Shown in pieces: positions 50,309 to 60,645 of a stretch of DNA of 64,000 nucleotides (positions within the stretch are counted from its first letter, which is position 1; each line of letters opens with the position of its first letter). The notes under the pieces are model-generated. The model saw nothing but the letters and a program-made list of their open reading frames with translations. It was not told the DNA's origin and did no database searches. The translations under genes were made by a program, and so were the position numbers. Origin of the DNA: Vibrio japonicus (lineage in GTDB: Bacteria; Pseudomonadota; Gammaproteobacteria; Enterobacterales; Vibrionaceae); the NCBI RefSeq assembly GCF_024582835.1, contig NZ_CP102097.1, positions 1,054,001-1,118,000 on the forward strand, given 5' to 3'.

Positions 50309-52033
50309 TTAAAATGGAAAGAAGACTGGGATCAGCGTCAGAACCAGTAGCGAGTAAACAATAGAAATGGGCACACCAATACGAACATAATCGGTTAATT
50401 TGTAGTTTCCTATGCTATATACCAACAGGTTGGTTTGGTAACCATAAGGGGAAATAAAACTCGCACTGGCACCGAACAAAACCGCCATAATAAAAGGCAT
50501 GGGCTCAACACCATAAGCCACGGCCATGCTGTAGCCGATAGGGAAGCAAAGTGCTGCAGCGGCATTGTTGGTTACTAGCTCTGTCAGAACTAAGGTTATA
50601 ATGTAGGTGGCGACCAGCGCGCCAAATACCCCTGAACCGTTGAAAGTTTCAATGAACATGTTTCCCATTCTGACTGATAGTCCAGAGGAAATCATAAGCT
50701 GGGCAATGGATAAGGCCGAGCCAACAATCACGACGATATCGACCGGAAAGCGTCGTCGAAGCTCAGAAACTTGGATGACGCCAAACGTAAGTAAAGCAAG
50801 GATATAGACTGCTAAGCCTTTGATGATTGGCAGTAGTCCGAGCAGGGAGCCACCAATCACTAAAGCAAAACCAAGCAAAACCAGAGAAGATTTGTGTGCA
50901 TCCAATCGAACCCCAGAGTCTAAGTCGTTAACCAGCATGAACTCTTTACGATGAGCGCGTCGTTCGGCTTCAAAACGTTTACCGGGTACTAAAATTAAGG
51001 TATCCCCCGCGGCTAATGTAATATTGCCAAGGCCACCTTCAAGTCGCTCATGCCCACGGCGAATCGCCACCACGACGGCATCAAAACGATCGCGAAAACG
51101 ACTTTCTTTTAGTGTCTTGCGGCAAATGGTCGCAGAGGAGCTTATTACCGCTTCAACAAAGTTCTGTCCGTTAAGGTGTTGATGACCAAATAAGGTCAGG
51201 CCGGGGATTTCTTGCAGTGTCGCCACGCTTTCAACGTCACCACAGAAGAGAAGACGGTCATTGGCTTTGAGCACAAAATCGGGCCCTACCGAAGGCATGC
51301 TAACGCCATCACGGATAACTTCAGCTAAGAAGAGTTTTCTCAGCGCACGCAGATTGTTTTCACTGATGGTACGGCCGACTAAATTAGAATTTGGCTCTAC
51401 ACGAGATTCTAGAAAGTAAGGCAGGTCTTCCTGATTCTGATCGTCATAGTTAGGGAGTAGGTAGCTTAGCGGGATCAAAACCAATACGCCGCCCACCAGT
51501 ATCGCTAAGCCGATCGCAGTTGGAGTAAAAAAATTCAGGCTGGGTAAGCCTGCATCTTCGACAAAGCTGTTAATGATGAGATTGGTGGACGTGCCAATGA
51601 GTGTTAGCGTCCCGCCAAAAATGGCCGCATAGGAAAGTGGAATCAGCAATTTGGATGGCGCGTGCTGTTGGTTGCGTTTAATCGCACTTATCAAGGAGAC
51701 CACTACAGCGGTATTGTTGGTGAAGGAGGAGAGTAGTGCAGTAGAAACGCTAAGTTTGGCAATCACACTGCCCAAATGGCCTTTCGAAAGGCTGCGACTC
51801 ACCCAGCTGATTAATAGGGTTTTCTCCAGTGCACAGGAGGCTAAAATCAACAAGATCAAAGTTAACAACGATGAGTTCGTAAAGTTGGCCGCAATAGTAT
51901 TGAGTTCAATCATACCCGCCATGAAAGCGAGAAAAGCGGCCCCTGCAAATACATAGCTGGGTTTAAGTCTGGTTACGAGCAAACAAGTGATAATGCCAAG
52001 TAAAATCGCTAATACTAGTCCTTGTTCCCACAT
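50309..52033 (-). CDS. SLC13-family sulfate/anion permease with TrkA-C domains
   Basis: 574 residues. N-terminal hydrophobic helices with the SFTNNTAVVVSLISAIKR motif, two cytosolic TrkA-C-like (RCK_C) domains (about 205-375), then more helices with VTNNAAAALCFPIGYSMA. This layout is typical of SLC13 permeases encoded with cysDN in marine gamma-proteobacteria, so sulfate uptake is likely. It lies 80 bp after cysN. Confidence 0.86.
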   Translation of the reverse strand: MWEQGLVLAILLGIITCLLVTRLKPSYVFAGAAFLAFMAGMIELNTIAANFTNSSLLTLILLILASCALEKTLLISWVSRSLSKGHLGSVIAKLSVSTALLSSFTNNTAVVVSLISAIKRNQQHAPSKLLIPLSYAAIFGGTLTLIGTSTNLIINSFVEDAGLPSLNFFTPTAIGLAILVGGVLVLIPLSYLLPNYDDQNQEDLPYFLESRVEPNSNLVGRTISENNLRALRKLFLAEVIRDGVSMPSVGPDFVLKANDRLLFCGDVESVATLQEIPGLTLFGHQHLNGQNFVEAVISSSATICRKTLKESRFRDRFDAVVVAIRRGHERLEGGLGNITLAAGDTLILVPGKRFEAERRAHRKEFMLVNDLDSGVRLDAHKSSLVLLGFALVIGGSLLGLLPIIKGLAVYILALLTFGVIQVSELRRRFPVDIVVIVGSALSIAQLMISSGLSVRMGNMFIETFNGSGVFGALVATYIITLVLTELVTNNAAAALCFPIGYSMAVAYGVEPMPFIMAVLFGASASFISPYGYQTNLLVYSIGNYKLTDYVRIGVPISIVYSLLVLTLIPVFFPF

Positions 52034-52113
52034 CGCTCTTCCTTACTTATTGGCCCGGTATACAGGTAAACAATTCAAACTACTTTCGCTGAAAACAACT
52101 TCTTTCATTTGGC

Positions 52114-53544
52114 CTATTTCTTCAGTAACTGGCTTAGATCTTTCGCCTGCCAATGCGGAAAGTGTTTACGGATAAGCGCATTAAGCTCTAACTCAAAGGC
52201 AGAAATATCGGCGATGCTGTGATCCAGTGATGCCAGACTTTCACTGACCATACCCGCACCAACGGTCACGTTTGTGAGACGGTCGATAATGATGAACCCG
52301 CCAGTATCTGCGCAGTCTTGGTAGTTATCTAGAGCGATAGCCTCAGAAAAAGTCCATTCACATAAGCCAATACCGTTAAGAGGAAGTTCGGTGGCATGAT
52401 GGGTAGACAGATTATTGATGTCATATTGATGTTTTATAGCGCTAACATGACCTACAGTCTTTTTACCTGCGATCTTGATGTTGTAATCACGACCAGGTTG
52501 TAATGGTTGCTCTGTCATCCAGACCACGTTGGCCAGTAAATGGTTGGTCGATTCTACCTGTGCATTATCTAACACAATCAGATCGCCACGGCTGATGTCG
52601 ATTTCATCCTTCAGGGTTAATGTGACCGCTAACCCTGCTTGTGCTTGTTCCATATCGCCATCAAAGGTGACGATGCGCGCGACAGTAGAGGTTTTTCCTG
52701 AAGGGAGAGCTTTAATGACATCGCCTACTTTGACCGAGCCAGACGATATCGTGCCGGAAAAACCTCGAAAATCCAGATTTGGACGGTTCACATACTGCAC
52801 GGGGAAGCGGAAATCACCTGTGCCTTTTTCTTGGTCGACATCCACGGTTTCAAGCAATTCAAGTAAAGAGGGGCCATCAAACCAACTTAGGTTTTGGCCT
52901 TTATCGACGACGTTATCCCCTTCTAGTGCGGAGATTGGGATGATCTGAATATCGGTATTACCCGTTAAGTGTTCAGAAAATTTTAGGTACTCATCACGGA
53001 TGGACTCAAAACGTTGTTGTGAATAATTCACGAGGTCCATTTTGTTGATAGCGACAATAAAATGTCTTAAACCTAGTAGGTTAGAGATGAATGAGTGGCG
53101 GCGAGTCTGATCCAGCACCCCTTTACGTGCGTCAACAAGAATGACGGCAAGATCGCTCGTTGAAGCGCCTGTGGCCATGTTTCGTGTGTACTGCTCGTGT
53201 CCGGGTGTATCAGCGATAATAAACTTACGCTTCTGTGTAGAGAAGTAACGGTAAGCTACGTCAATGGTAATCCCTTGTTCTCGTTCAGCTTGAAGACCAT
53301 CGACAAGCAAGGCTAAATCTGGCCTTTCACCCGTTGTACCCACACGTTGGCTATCTGAGTGGACGGCGGCAAGCTGGTCCTCATAGATCTGTTTTGAGTC
53401 ATGGAGCAATCGTCCAATCAACGTACTTTTACCATCATCCACTGAGCCACAAGTCAGAAATCTAAGCAAAGACTTGTACTGGTGTTGTTTCAGGTAGCCT
53501 TTAATACCAAGCTCGGCTAATTGAGTTTCAACTGCGCTGTTCAT
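52114..53544 (-). CDS. cysN: Sulfate adenylyltransferase subunit 1 (CysN)
   Basis: 476 residues, GTPase of the elongation-factor type: P-loop GSVDDGKST (33-41), [26 protein letters not shown] and NKMDLV. With CysD it makes adenosine 5'-phosphosulfate from sulfate and ATP, GTP hydrolysis driving the reaction. Of normal length, without a CysC fusion at the C-terminus. Confidence 0.96.
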   Translation of the reverse strand: MNSAVETQLAELGIKGYLKQHQYKSLLRFLTCGSVDDGKSTLIGRLLHDSKQIYEDQLAAVHSDSQRVGTTGERPDLALLVDGLQAEREQGITIDVAYRYFSTQKRKFIIADTPGHEQYTRNMATGASTSDLAVILVDARKGVLDQTRRHSFISNLLGLRHFIVAINKMDLVNYSQQRFESIRDEYLKFSEHLTGNTDIQIIPISALEGDNVVDKGQNLSWFDGPSLLELLETVDVDQEKGTGDFRFPVQYVNRPNLDFRGFSGTISSGSVKVGDVIKALPSGKTSTVARIVTFDGDMEQAQAGLAVTLTLKDEIDISRGDLIVLDNAQVESTNHLLANVVWMTEQPLQPGRDYNIKIAGKKTVGHVSAIKHQYDINNLSTHHATELPLNGIGLCEWTFSEAIALDNYQDCADTGGFIIIDRLTNVTVGAGMVSESLASLDHSIADISAFELELNALIRKHFPHWQAKDLSQLLKK

Positions 53545-53562
53545 TATCCATCCTTAGATCTT

Positions 53563-54471
53563 TTAGAAGTAACCTTGACGTTTCTTTAGCTCCATAGAAC
53601 CAGATTGATCGTGATCGATAGCACGTCCTTGGCGCTCACTAGAGGTTGCTACCAACATCTCTTCAATAACGGCTGTCAGTGTGTCGGCTTCCGATTCAAT
53701 TGCTCCGGTGAGTGGATAACAGCCAAGAGTACGGAAACGCACGCTCTTTTGTTCGATCACTTCTCCTGACTGCAATTTCATTCGGTCATCATCAACCATG
53801 ATCAACATACCATCCCGTTCAACTACCGGGCGCTTTTCTGCAAGATAAAGTGGCACTATCTCGATATTTTCTAAGTATATGTATTGCCAAATATCAAGCT
53901 CGGTCCAGTTTGATAGTGGGAACACTCGAATGCTCTCTCCTTTGTTAATTTGACCGTTGTACGTTTTCCAAAGCTCCGGACGTTGGTTTTTGGGGTCCCA
54001 AGTATGATTCTTATCTCGGAAGGAATAGACTCGCTCTTTTGCGCGAGATTTCTCTTCATCACGACGTGCTCCACCAAAAGCAGCATCAAACCCATACTTG
54101 TTCAAAGCCTGTTTTAAACCTTGGGTTTTCATTATGTCCGTGTGTTTTGACGAACCATGAACGAATGGACTACAACCCATCGCTAGTCCTTCAGGGTTCT
54201 TATGAACTATGAGCTCAAAACCGTACTTTTTCGCGATGCGATCACGAAACGTGATCATTTCTCGAAATTTCCAGTCAGTATCAACATGTAGCAAAGGGAA
54301 GGGGAGCTTACCTGGGTAAAAAGCTTTGCGAGCAAGGTGAAGCATGACAGATGAATCCTTACCAATTGAATACATCATCACTGGGTTATCAAACTCAGCG
54401 GCAACTTCACGAATGATATGAATACTTTCTGCTTCGAGTTGTTTAAGGTGGGTTAAACGTTGCTGGTCCAT
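53563..54471 (-). CDS. cysD: Sulfate adenylyltransferase subunit 2 (CysD)
   Basis: 302 residues. PP-loop [18 protein letters not shown] (34-51), [23 protein letters not shown] and C-terminal LKKRQGYF all match CysD. First gene of the leftward sulfate-activation operon cysD-cysN-SLC13, with an 18-bp gap to cysN. Confidence 0.96.
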   Translation of the reverse strand: MDQQRLTHLKQLEAESIHIIREVAAEFDNPVMMYSIGKDSSVMLHLARKAFYPGKLPFPLLHVDTDWKFREMITFRDRIAKKYGFELIVHKNPEGLAMGCSPFVHGSSKHTDIMKTQGLKQALNKYGFDAAFGGARRDEEKSRAKERVYSFRDKNHTWDPKNQRPELWKTYNGQINKGESIRVFPLSNWTELDIWQYIYLENIEIVPLYLAEKRPVVERDGMLIMVDDDRMKLQSGEVIEQKSVRFRTLGCYPLTGAIESEADTLTAVIEEMLVATSSERQGRAIDHDQSGSMELKKRQGYF

Positions 54472-54965
54472 GCTTTGTCTTTCCTTTTTATACTTATCAA
54501 CGCATTAGCTTTATTAACTTTAGTTCAGAAGACGGATTCCGTGCGGAGTGACGGCATGAATTATCTAGTTTGAGTCATATATGAGTATCACTATTAAAGG
54601 TAGTTCAATGTTCGATAGTTAGGTGAGAGAAGGCGCTAGTTTGATAGGGATTTTTTGTGATTTTTGAAGGTTGTATCGTAAATGGTATGTTTGACAGATT
54701 TTTCTTAGACGATTTTACTTATTTTAAAACGAGCACATCACCTAGTTTAATAGTTCTAAATTTCGTTTCATTTTACTAATGGCAAAGTAAAAAATAACTT
54801 TTCAATTAGGTTTCAGGTAAGTTACAAAACAAGTGCTAAAATAAAAATGGTTATTTTGTATAGAGTTAGAGTTATAAAATAACATAAAAGAAAAAGTGTA
54901 GAACATAGATTGGTATTGATCAAATAAGACGAGTTTTTCTTGGAACTAAACTAAGGTGGTGGTGA
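54472..54965. promoter_or_regulatory. Divergent regulatory region between cysD and the phosphoramidate operon
   Basis: 494 bp, markedly AT-rich (especially 54700-54900), with no gene. It must hold promoters for both divergent operons. I see no unambiguous -35/-10 pair, operator or terminator. Confidence 0.5.
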
Positions 54966-57947
54966 GTGAAGGCTTTTATTTTAGGCGCTGGGGTCCCAAT
55001 AAGCGGTAGCAAACCTTCAGCATTAAAAAATATATCCATCAACAAGAGAGCGTTGGATTGGCAGCTCCATAGCCTAGAAAGTTTAGTTCCACTCAATAGT
55101 GTTTTTTTTCTGGGTGGATATCACATAGAAGAAATTGTCAAAAGGTACCCAGAACTCAACTTTATTGTTATGCCGGAATGGAGTAAGTCCACACCACTGG
55201 ACACTTTTCTTAGTGCACCTTTTTCAAATGAGTCCTGTGTAGTCACGTACGGAGACACGCTATTTAGAGATGAGTTTATTAAAAGTTTCATCTCTAAGGA
55301 TGCAGATATCACCGTCGCGGTAGACAGTTGTTGGCTCGAAAGATATAAGTCAAGAAATAAAGAAGATATCGACAAAGCGGAAGTCTTGGTAAGAGAAGGT
55401 AAAGTTTTTGAGTTTACAGGGTTAATATACTTTAGTGAACATTCGGTAAGAGTGATTGAAGAATTAAAATCAGAGTCAAATGATCTATCAGGTAAACGTC
55501 TGATAGATTTAATTGAGCTGATGGAGGTTAATGGATTAACGGTTAGGTTTAAAGATGTTAAAGCCGATTGGGCTGAATTTAACTCACCCAGTGATATTGC
55601 CAATTTTATTTTAGGAACAAAAGCTGACACGCTTTCTCGATTAGAGAGCATGGTTAAAACGAGTTATATTGGTGAGCAATATAGCTTTATGATCGAAGAT
55701 TGGATGCAAAACTCTAATCAAGTTATTCTCAATATACAGAATAAGTTTAGAAACAAAAAACTCGCTGTCCGAAGCAGTTCGAAACTTGAGGATAACTGGC
55801 GTTCTTCTAATGCCGGGGGATTTGATAGCATTCTTAATGTGGACTGTAGTGACTCTGGCGAACTCAAATCGGCAATAAAGTCCGTCGTTGACTCTTATGG
55901 TCTTTCGTTGGAAGGGAAAGATCAGGTTCTTATTCAGGAATTTTTGCAAGATGTTGCGATAGCTGGGGTGGTGTTTACCTGCACGCTTGAATCTGGCGCA
56001 CCATACTATCGATTCAACTTTGATGATACGACCAGTTCGACAGAGTCCGTCACTTCAGGGGCACACTCTGATCTAAGAACGGTTCTCGTTTATAAGTCTC
56101 AGCCTGAGACGATAGAGACAGTCGCCCCCGAACTAAAAGGCATCCTAAAAGCGGTTCAGGAATTAGAAAAACTACTCGGCTTCGATAAGTTAGACATAGA
56201 ATTTGCTATCGACTCTAAAGGAAATGTTCATATATTTCAGGTTCGCCCGGTGATAGTAAATAGCGATAACTATGAAATTGAAAATGACAAAATAGTCGAG
56301 TCACTTAATTCGAACGTGACTAGGTATTGCGAACTTCAATCTAAGCCTTCATTTGTCTCTGGCGATAAAACCATTTTTGCCAATATGCCTGATTGGAACC
56401 CCGCTGAAATTATCAGTACACGACCGAAACCACTATCGTTAAGCTTGTATCAACAACTGATTACTAACGAAGTGTGGGCGAAGCAGAGAGCAGAGTTTGG
56501 TTATAAAGATGTGAGGCCTTACCCCTTAATCGTCACCTTTTCGGGTCACCCATATATTGATGTCCGCGCAAGCTTTAACTCTTTTATACCTGACTCAGTG
56601 CCAAAGGACTCAGCTGAGAGAATCGTAAATGCGTATGTTGAAATACTCAACGATAATCCAGGCTTTCATGACAAAGTGGAGTTTGATGTCGCATTTACGA
56701 TCTGGATACCTGAATTCCATCAAGAAGCGAAAAAACGGTTACTGCCCTATGGCGTACTAGAGTCTGATTTATCGACTTTAGAAGAGGGACTAAAAGTCAT
56801 TACAAGGAATGCGCTGACTAGGCTGGATGATGACATTCGCTCGGTCGAGCAATTAACGGTTAGGCGTCAGCAAATCAATGATTCAAGCCTGACGGATATC
56901 GATAAAGCTTTTGCGCTGCTTGATGATTGTAAACGCTATGGGACATTGGCCTTTTCTCATGCGGCGAGGGCGGGTTTTGTGGCTAAGACGTTGTTAAATA
57001 GCCTAGTGACAAGAGGCGAGCTTTCAGATGAACGCTGCATGATGTTTTTGAATAGCTTTGACACGGTGGCAGGGCAATTTGAAAAAGATAAGGCACGTTT
57101 TGCTAAGGGGGAGATAACGCTAGGAGAACTTATCGACAAATATGGGCACTTACGACCTGGGACATACGAAATTACAACTCCTGCATATTGGGAGCTTCCT
57201 GAGCAATATTTAATACCCAGAGAAGTGAAATTGACGGATCACGAGAGTGTCGATATGGCGTTTTCCGATGAGGAGCTATTCGCAATATCTTCGCTTCTGG
57301 AACAGTTGGAATCAGAAGTGAGTGAGCAAGAGTTTATCCACTACCTTATCAAGTCAACGCAAGAGCGCGAGCGAGTCAAATTTGAGATGACGAAAAACCT
57401 AAGCAAAGCGCTAGATTGTATCGCTAAATGGGCATATGGGGCAGGCTTAAGCAGAGAAGACGCATCATTTTTAACTTACAGTGATATTGAAAGCTTAAAG
57501 CTCAATCGCTCCGATTTTCAGGATTTGTTAGCCACGCTTCAAAGGAGAAAATCGAATTATCAAGTGACGAAAGTGATTGAGCTGCCGTCAGTGATTAATG
57601 ATAAGTCCCAATTTTACTGCTTTGAAAGGTACGCGTCCTTACCAAACTACATCGGCTTGAAAAGTGTCACAGCAGATACTGCAACAATGATGGATGACAA
57701 CACTAAGCTGAAAGGAAAAATAGTCATTATCCCTCAAGCTGACCCCGGTTATGACTGGCTCTTTGGACATGAAATTGCAGGTCTCATCACGCAGTTCGGT
57801 GGCGCGAATTCTCACATGGCAATACGTGCGGCAGAGATAGGTTTGCCTGCGGCGATTGGTGTGGGCGAAAAGCTCTATGAGGTGCTGCTTGCATCAAGCC
57901 GGTTGGAGCTGGATTGCCTTGGACAGAGGTTGAAAGTCGTTGAATGA
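54966..57947 (+). CDS. Glutamine kinase-like PEP-synthase-type enzyme with N-terminal nucleotidyltransferase-like domain
   Basis: 993 residues. 1-215: GT-A/nucleotidyltransferase-like domain (MKAFILGAGVPISGSKPSALK) that lacks the usual GxGTRLxPLT loop. About 260-430: PEP-synthase/PPDK ATP-grasp domain (LAVRSSSKLEDNWRSSNAGGF, ending HIFQVRPV). C-terminal: swivelling phosphohistidine domain with GGANSHMAIRAAEIGLPAAIG, His950 the phosphate carrier. With the next two genes this matches Cj1418 of C. jejuni, which phosphorylates the amide of L-glutamine in capsule phosphoramidate synthesis. GTG start with AAGG upstream. Confidence 0.82.
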   Translation: MKAFILGAGVPISGSKPSALKNISINKRALDWQLHSLESLVPLNSVFFLGGYHIEEIVKRYPELNFIVMPEWSKSTPLDTFLSAPFSNESCVVTYGDTLFRDEFIKSFISKDADITVAVDSCWLERYKSRNKEDIDKAEVLVREGKVFEFTGLIYFSEHSVRVIEELKSESNDLSGKRLIDLIELMEVNGLTVRFKDVKADWAEFNSPSDIANFILGTKADTLSRLESMVKTSYIGEQYSFMIEDWMQNSNQVILNIQNKFRNKKLAVRSSSKLEDNWRSSNAGGFDSILNVDCSDSGELKSAIKSVVDSYGLSLEGKDQVLIQEFLQDVAIAGVVFTCTLESGAPYYRFNFDDTTSSTESVTSGAHSDLRTVLVYKSQPETIETVAPELKGILKAVQELEKLLGFDKLDIEFAIDSKGNVHIFQVRPVIVNSDNYEIENDKIVESLNSNVTRYCELQSKPSFVSGDKTIFANMPDWNPAEIISTRPKPLSLSLYQQLITNEVWAKQRAEFGYKDVRPYPLIVTFSGHPYIDVRASFNSFIPDSVPKDSAERIVNAYVEILNDNPGFHDKVEFDVAFTIWIPEFHQEAKKRLLPYGVLESDLSTLEEGLKVITRNALTRLDDDIRSVEQLTVRRQQINDSSLTDIDKAFALLDDCKRYGTLAFSHAARAGFVAKTLLNSLVTRGELSDERCMMFLNSFDTVAGQFEKDKARFAKGEITLGELIDKYGHLRPGTYEITTPAYWELPEQYLIPREVKLTDHESVDMAFSDEELFAISSLLEQLESEVSEQEFIHYLIKSTQERERVKFEMTKNLSKALDCIAKWAYGAGLSREDASFLTYSDIESLKLNRSDFQDLLATLQRRKSNYQVTKVIELPSVINDKSQFYCFERYASLPNYIGLKSVTADTATMMDDNTKLKGKIVIIPQADPGYDWLFGHEIAGLITQFGGANSHMAIRAAEIGLPAAIGVGEKLYEVLLASSRLELDCLGQRLKVVE

Positions 57948-58573
57948 AGCGTATTGGTTTAACTCACCGTGTCGATGACATTGAAGCCTATGGTGAGAGG
58001 CGGGATTCTATTGATCAAGGTTGGTATAAGCTGGTACTGAGTATGGGAATGTTGCCCATTCCTTTACCTAATGTTCCTGAAGAGTTTGTTGTTCATGTAG
58101 TCGAGTCACTTAACTTGAGCGGAATCATTCTAACAGGAGGTAATAGTATTGCCTGCCTCGATTCTACGGCTAAAGATGCGGCCCCAGAAAGGGATGAGTT
58201 TGAGAATGCCTTGATTCGATATTCGCTGGACAGTGATATTCCATTGATAGGCGTCTGCCGAGGCATGCAGATGATCAGCCAATACTTTGGGGGTCACTTG
58301 ATTCGAGTGGAAGGTCACATTAACTCTCGGCATGAATTGATTTGCCTGAACTCAGAGTATGAGCTTCCTAAATCGGTGAATAGTTTTCATGGTTGGGCTG
58401 TGCCAAAGACAGGATTAGGCTGTGACTTGCAACCTATAGCCACTGACAGTATGGGCAACATTGAAGCTTTTATTCATGGTTCAAGAAAAATTCTAGGGAT
58501 TATGTGGCACCCAGAAAGAGTGAATGACTTGAATGTCCAAGACGTTAACTTATTAAAAAGAGCGATATTATGA
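57944..58573 (+). CDS. Class I glutamine amidotransferase-like hydrolase (Cj1417-like)
   Basis: 209 residues of the peptidase C26/gamma-glutamyl hydrolase family: nucleophile in GVCRGMQMISQYFGG (Cys105), and WHPERV with His189 and Glu191 completing the triad. In C. jejuni the homologous position encodes the hydrolase that releases cytidine diphosphoramidate from gamma-glutamyl-CDP-amidate. ATGA overlap with the gene before and after. Function assigned from operon context. Confidence 0.82.
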   Translation: MKRIGLTHRVDDIEAYGERRDSIDQGWYKLVLSMGMLPIPLPNVPEEFVVHVVESLNLSGIILTGGNSIACLDSTAKDAAPERDEFENALIRYSLDSDIPLIGVCRGMQMISQYFGGHLIRVEGHINSRHELICLNSEYELPKSVNSFHGWAVPKTGLGCDLQPIATDSMGNIEAFIHGSRKILGIMWHPERVNDLNVQDVNLLKRAIL

Positions 58574-59349
58574 CTAAGGCATTAATTCTGGCTGCAGGAG
58601 AAGGCACGCGACTGCGCCCTTTAACCAATCATACCCCTAAGTGTTTAGTCCCGCTGGTTGGAAGGTCACTCTTAGAGCGACAGATAGAGACACTGAAATC
58701 TGAAGGCATCCATGACATACACATTGCAACAGGTTACGAGGCTGGTCAGATTGAAAAACTGGGCTTTGATACCAGTTATAACGAACACTTTCAAAAAACG
58801 AACATGGTTGAAAGCTTGTTTTCGGCAATCGACTTTATCAAGCATTGTGATGAAGACTTAATCATTAGCTATGGCGATATCGTCTATAACCCAGAAAATC
58901 TAAATAAGCTAATCCAGTCGAATAGTGAAATTGCTTTGATGATTGACAAAAATTGGCGTGAGCTGTGGTCATTAAGGTTGGATAACCCCCTTGATGATGC
59001 GGAAACACTGATTTTGGATCCTGATGGATTCATTTTAGAATTAGGGCAAAAGCCTGAAAGCTATGAACAAATTCACGGCCAGTATACTGGCCTGATAAAA
59101 GTCAGACATGACAAAATCCGTGAATTTGTGGAGTGTTATTTATCGTTAGATCGCCAGGGTACCTACGATGGGAATAACTTCCATAACATGTACATGACCA
59201 GTTTCTTGCAGATACTTATTAACCGCCATTGGGAGGTAAAGGCGGTAGAAGTTCAATCAGGATGGTTAGAGGTGGACTCTATCGATGATTTGGAAGCTTA
59301 TGAAATATTACATGAGCGAAATCAACTTGATTACTTTTATAGGGCCTAG
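58570..59349 (+). CDS. CTP:phosphoglutamine cytidylyltransferase-like nucleotidyltransferase (Cj1416-like)
   Basis: 259 residues. LAAGEGTRLRPLTNHTPKCLVPLVGRSLLERQIETL is the intact NTP-binding loop; ISYGDIVYNPENL and GQYTGLIKV match the phosphocholine cytidylyltransferase/LicC-like group. By context it would transfer CMP to phosphoglutamine. ATGA overlap with the hydrolase gene. Confidence 0.83.
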   Translation: MTKALILAAGEGTRLRPLTNHTPKCLVPLVGRSLLERQIETLKSEGIHDIHIATGYEAGQIEKLGFDTSYNEHFQKTNMVESLFSAIDFIKHCDEDLIISYGDIVYNPENLNKLIQSNSEIALMIDKNWRELWSLRLDNPLDDAETLILDPDGFILELGQKPESYEQIHGQYTGLIKVRHDKIREFVECYLSLDRQGTYDGNNFHNMYMTSFLQILINRHWEVKAVEVQSGWLEVDSIDDLEAYEILHERNQLDYFYRA

Positions 59350-59351
59350 CA

Positions 59352-60620
59352 ATGATGAGAGAGGCCATCGCATCGATCCCAGGAGCAAGGTGGTTATGGG
59401 CGTTGTTTAAAAAGAATCGAACCTTGCTTCTAGTCACCCTTTCAAAACCCTATCACTACTTTGAAGTTAATCGAATCAGAAATAAAATTAAGCGAGGGGA
59501 AAAAGTCAATGTTGTCTTTCTTGTGCTAGAGAAAAGCATGTGGAAAACAGATTTAGTTTATCAAGCCATGGATAAACACCCGTTATACTCTCCGTTGATT
59601 TTTGTTATTCCTAGGTGTAATTCGTCTGATATTGAGGCTAATGAGGCCAGTACGACAAAGTTTTTTGTTGATAAAGGCTACAATGTTGAATGTGCGAATC
59701 TCAATGGTTATAGGCGAGATATAGATGAAGTAATCACCCCAGATTTGATCTTTTTCACGCACCCCCACAATGACTCACTAGAAAAATACTCTATATCAAG
59801 TCTAAGAAGAAAGTTGACCTGTTATGTGCCGTATTTTGAACAGATTGATTTGAACTATATCATCCATTTTAACGGACCAACGGAAAATCTGGTTTGGAAG
59901 TTTTTCCAAATTAATGACATTCACAAAGAGATTGCTAGAAAACACGCGTATAACAGGGGGAGAAACATCGATGTTGTTGGTTACCCTGCAACAGAGTCAT
60001 TATATAGTGACATAGAGTATGAAAACCCCTGGATAAACCCATCACTCAAGAAAATCATCATAGCGCCTCATCATAGTATTGATAGCCATAGCTTTTTATC
60101 TAACTCAACCTTCATTGAAAACGCAGACTGCCTTAAAGAACTGGCAACCAAGTACTCAGATAAAGTTAACTTTGCATTTAAACCTCATCCCTTATTAAAA
60201 GATAAGCTTTATCACCATCCAGCTTGGGGTAAAGAAAAGACAGATCAATATTGGAGCTTCTGGTCTTCGAATCCTAACTCTCAATTGGAGGAAGGGGAAT
60301 ATGTGGGCTTGTTCAGAGAGTCAGATGCGATGATACACGACTGTACCTCTTTTATGATTGAGTATTTGTATACAGGCAAGCCGTCTCTCTACTTAAACTC
60401 CACCATCAGAGAGCGATTAAATAAGTACGGCAAGCTAGGATTTGACTCGATTCTGAAAGCGGAAAAACAGTCTGATATAGAGTGCTTTATTCTTTCAGTC
60501 ATCCGGGGAGAAAGCGTGAATGTGGATGATTCACTCATGGACAAGTTGAAGCCACTCTCTTCTCCAACCGGCAGCATCATGAAAATTCTTAACAAAGCGT
60601 TGATAGGGGTGGATTCCTAG
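59352..60620 (+). CDS. CDP-glycerol glycerophosphotransferase (TagB/TagF)-like transferase
   Basis: 422 residues. The C-terminal half has the family's IIIAPHHSIDSHSF, FAFKPHPLLKDKL and ESDAMIHDCTSFMIEYLYTGKPSLYL motifs. These enzymes move a phospho-group from a CDP carrier onto a glycan. Placed two bases after the cytidylyltransferase gene, it is the best candidate to transfer the activated phosphoramidate (or another CDP-linked group) to the polysaccharide. That substrate is inference. Confidence 0.8.
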   Translation: MMREAIASIPGARWLWALFKKNRTLLLVTLSKPYHYFEVNRIRNKIKRGEKVNVVFLVLEKSMWKTDLVYQAMDKHPLYSPLIFVIPRCNSSDIEANEASTTKFFVDKGYNVECANLNGYRRDIDEVITPDLIFFTHPHNDSLEKYSISSLRRKLTCYVPYFEQIDLNYIIHFNGPTENLVWKFFQINDIHKEIARKHAYNRGRNIDVVGYPATESLYSDIEYENPWINPSLKKIIIAPHHSIDSHSFLSNSTFIENADCLKELATKYSDKVNFAFKPHPLLKDKLYHHPAWGKEKTDQYWSFWSSNPNSQLEEGEYVGLFRESDAMIHDCTSFMIEYLYTGKPSLYLNSTIRERLNKYGKLGFDSILKAEKQSDIECFILSVIRGESVNVDDSLMDKLKPLSSPTGSIMKILNKALIGVDS

Positions 60621-60645
60621 CGAGCAAGGTCACCCCCGAACGTCT

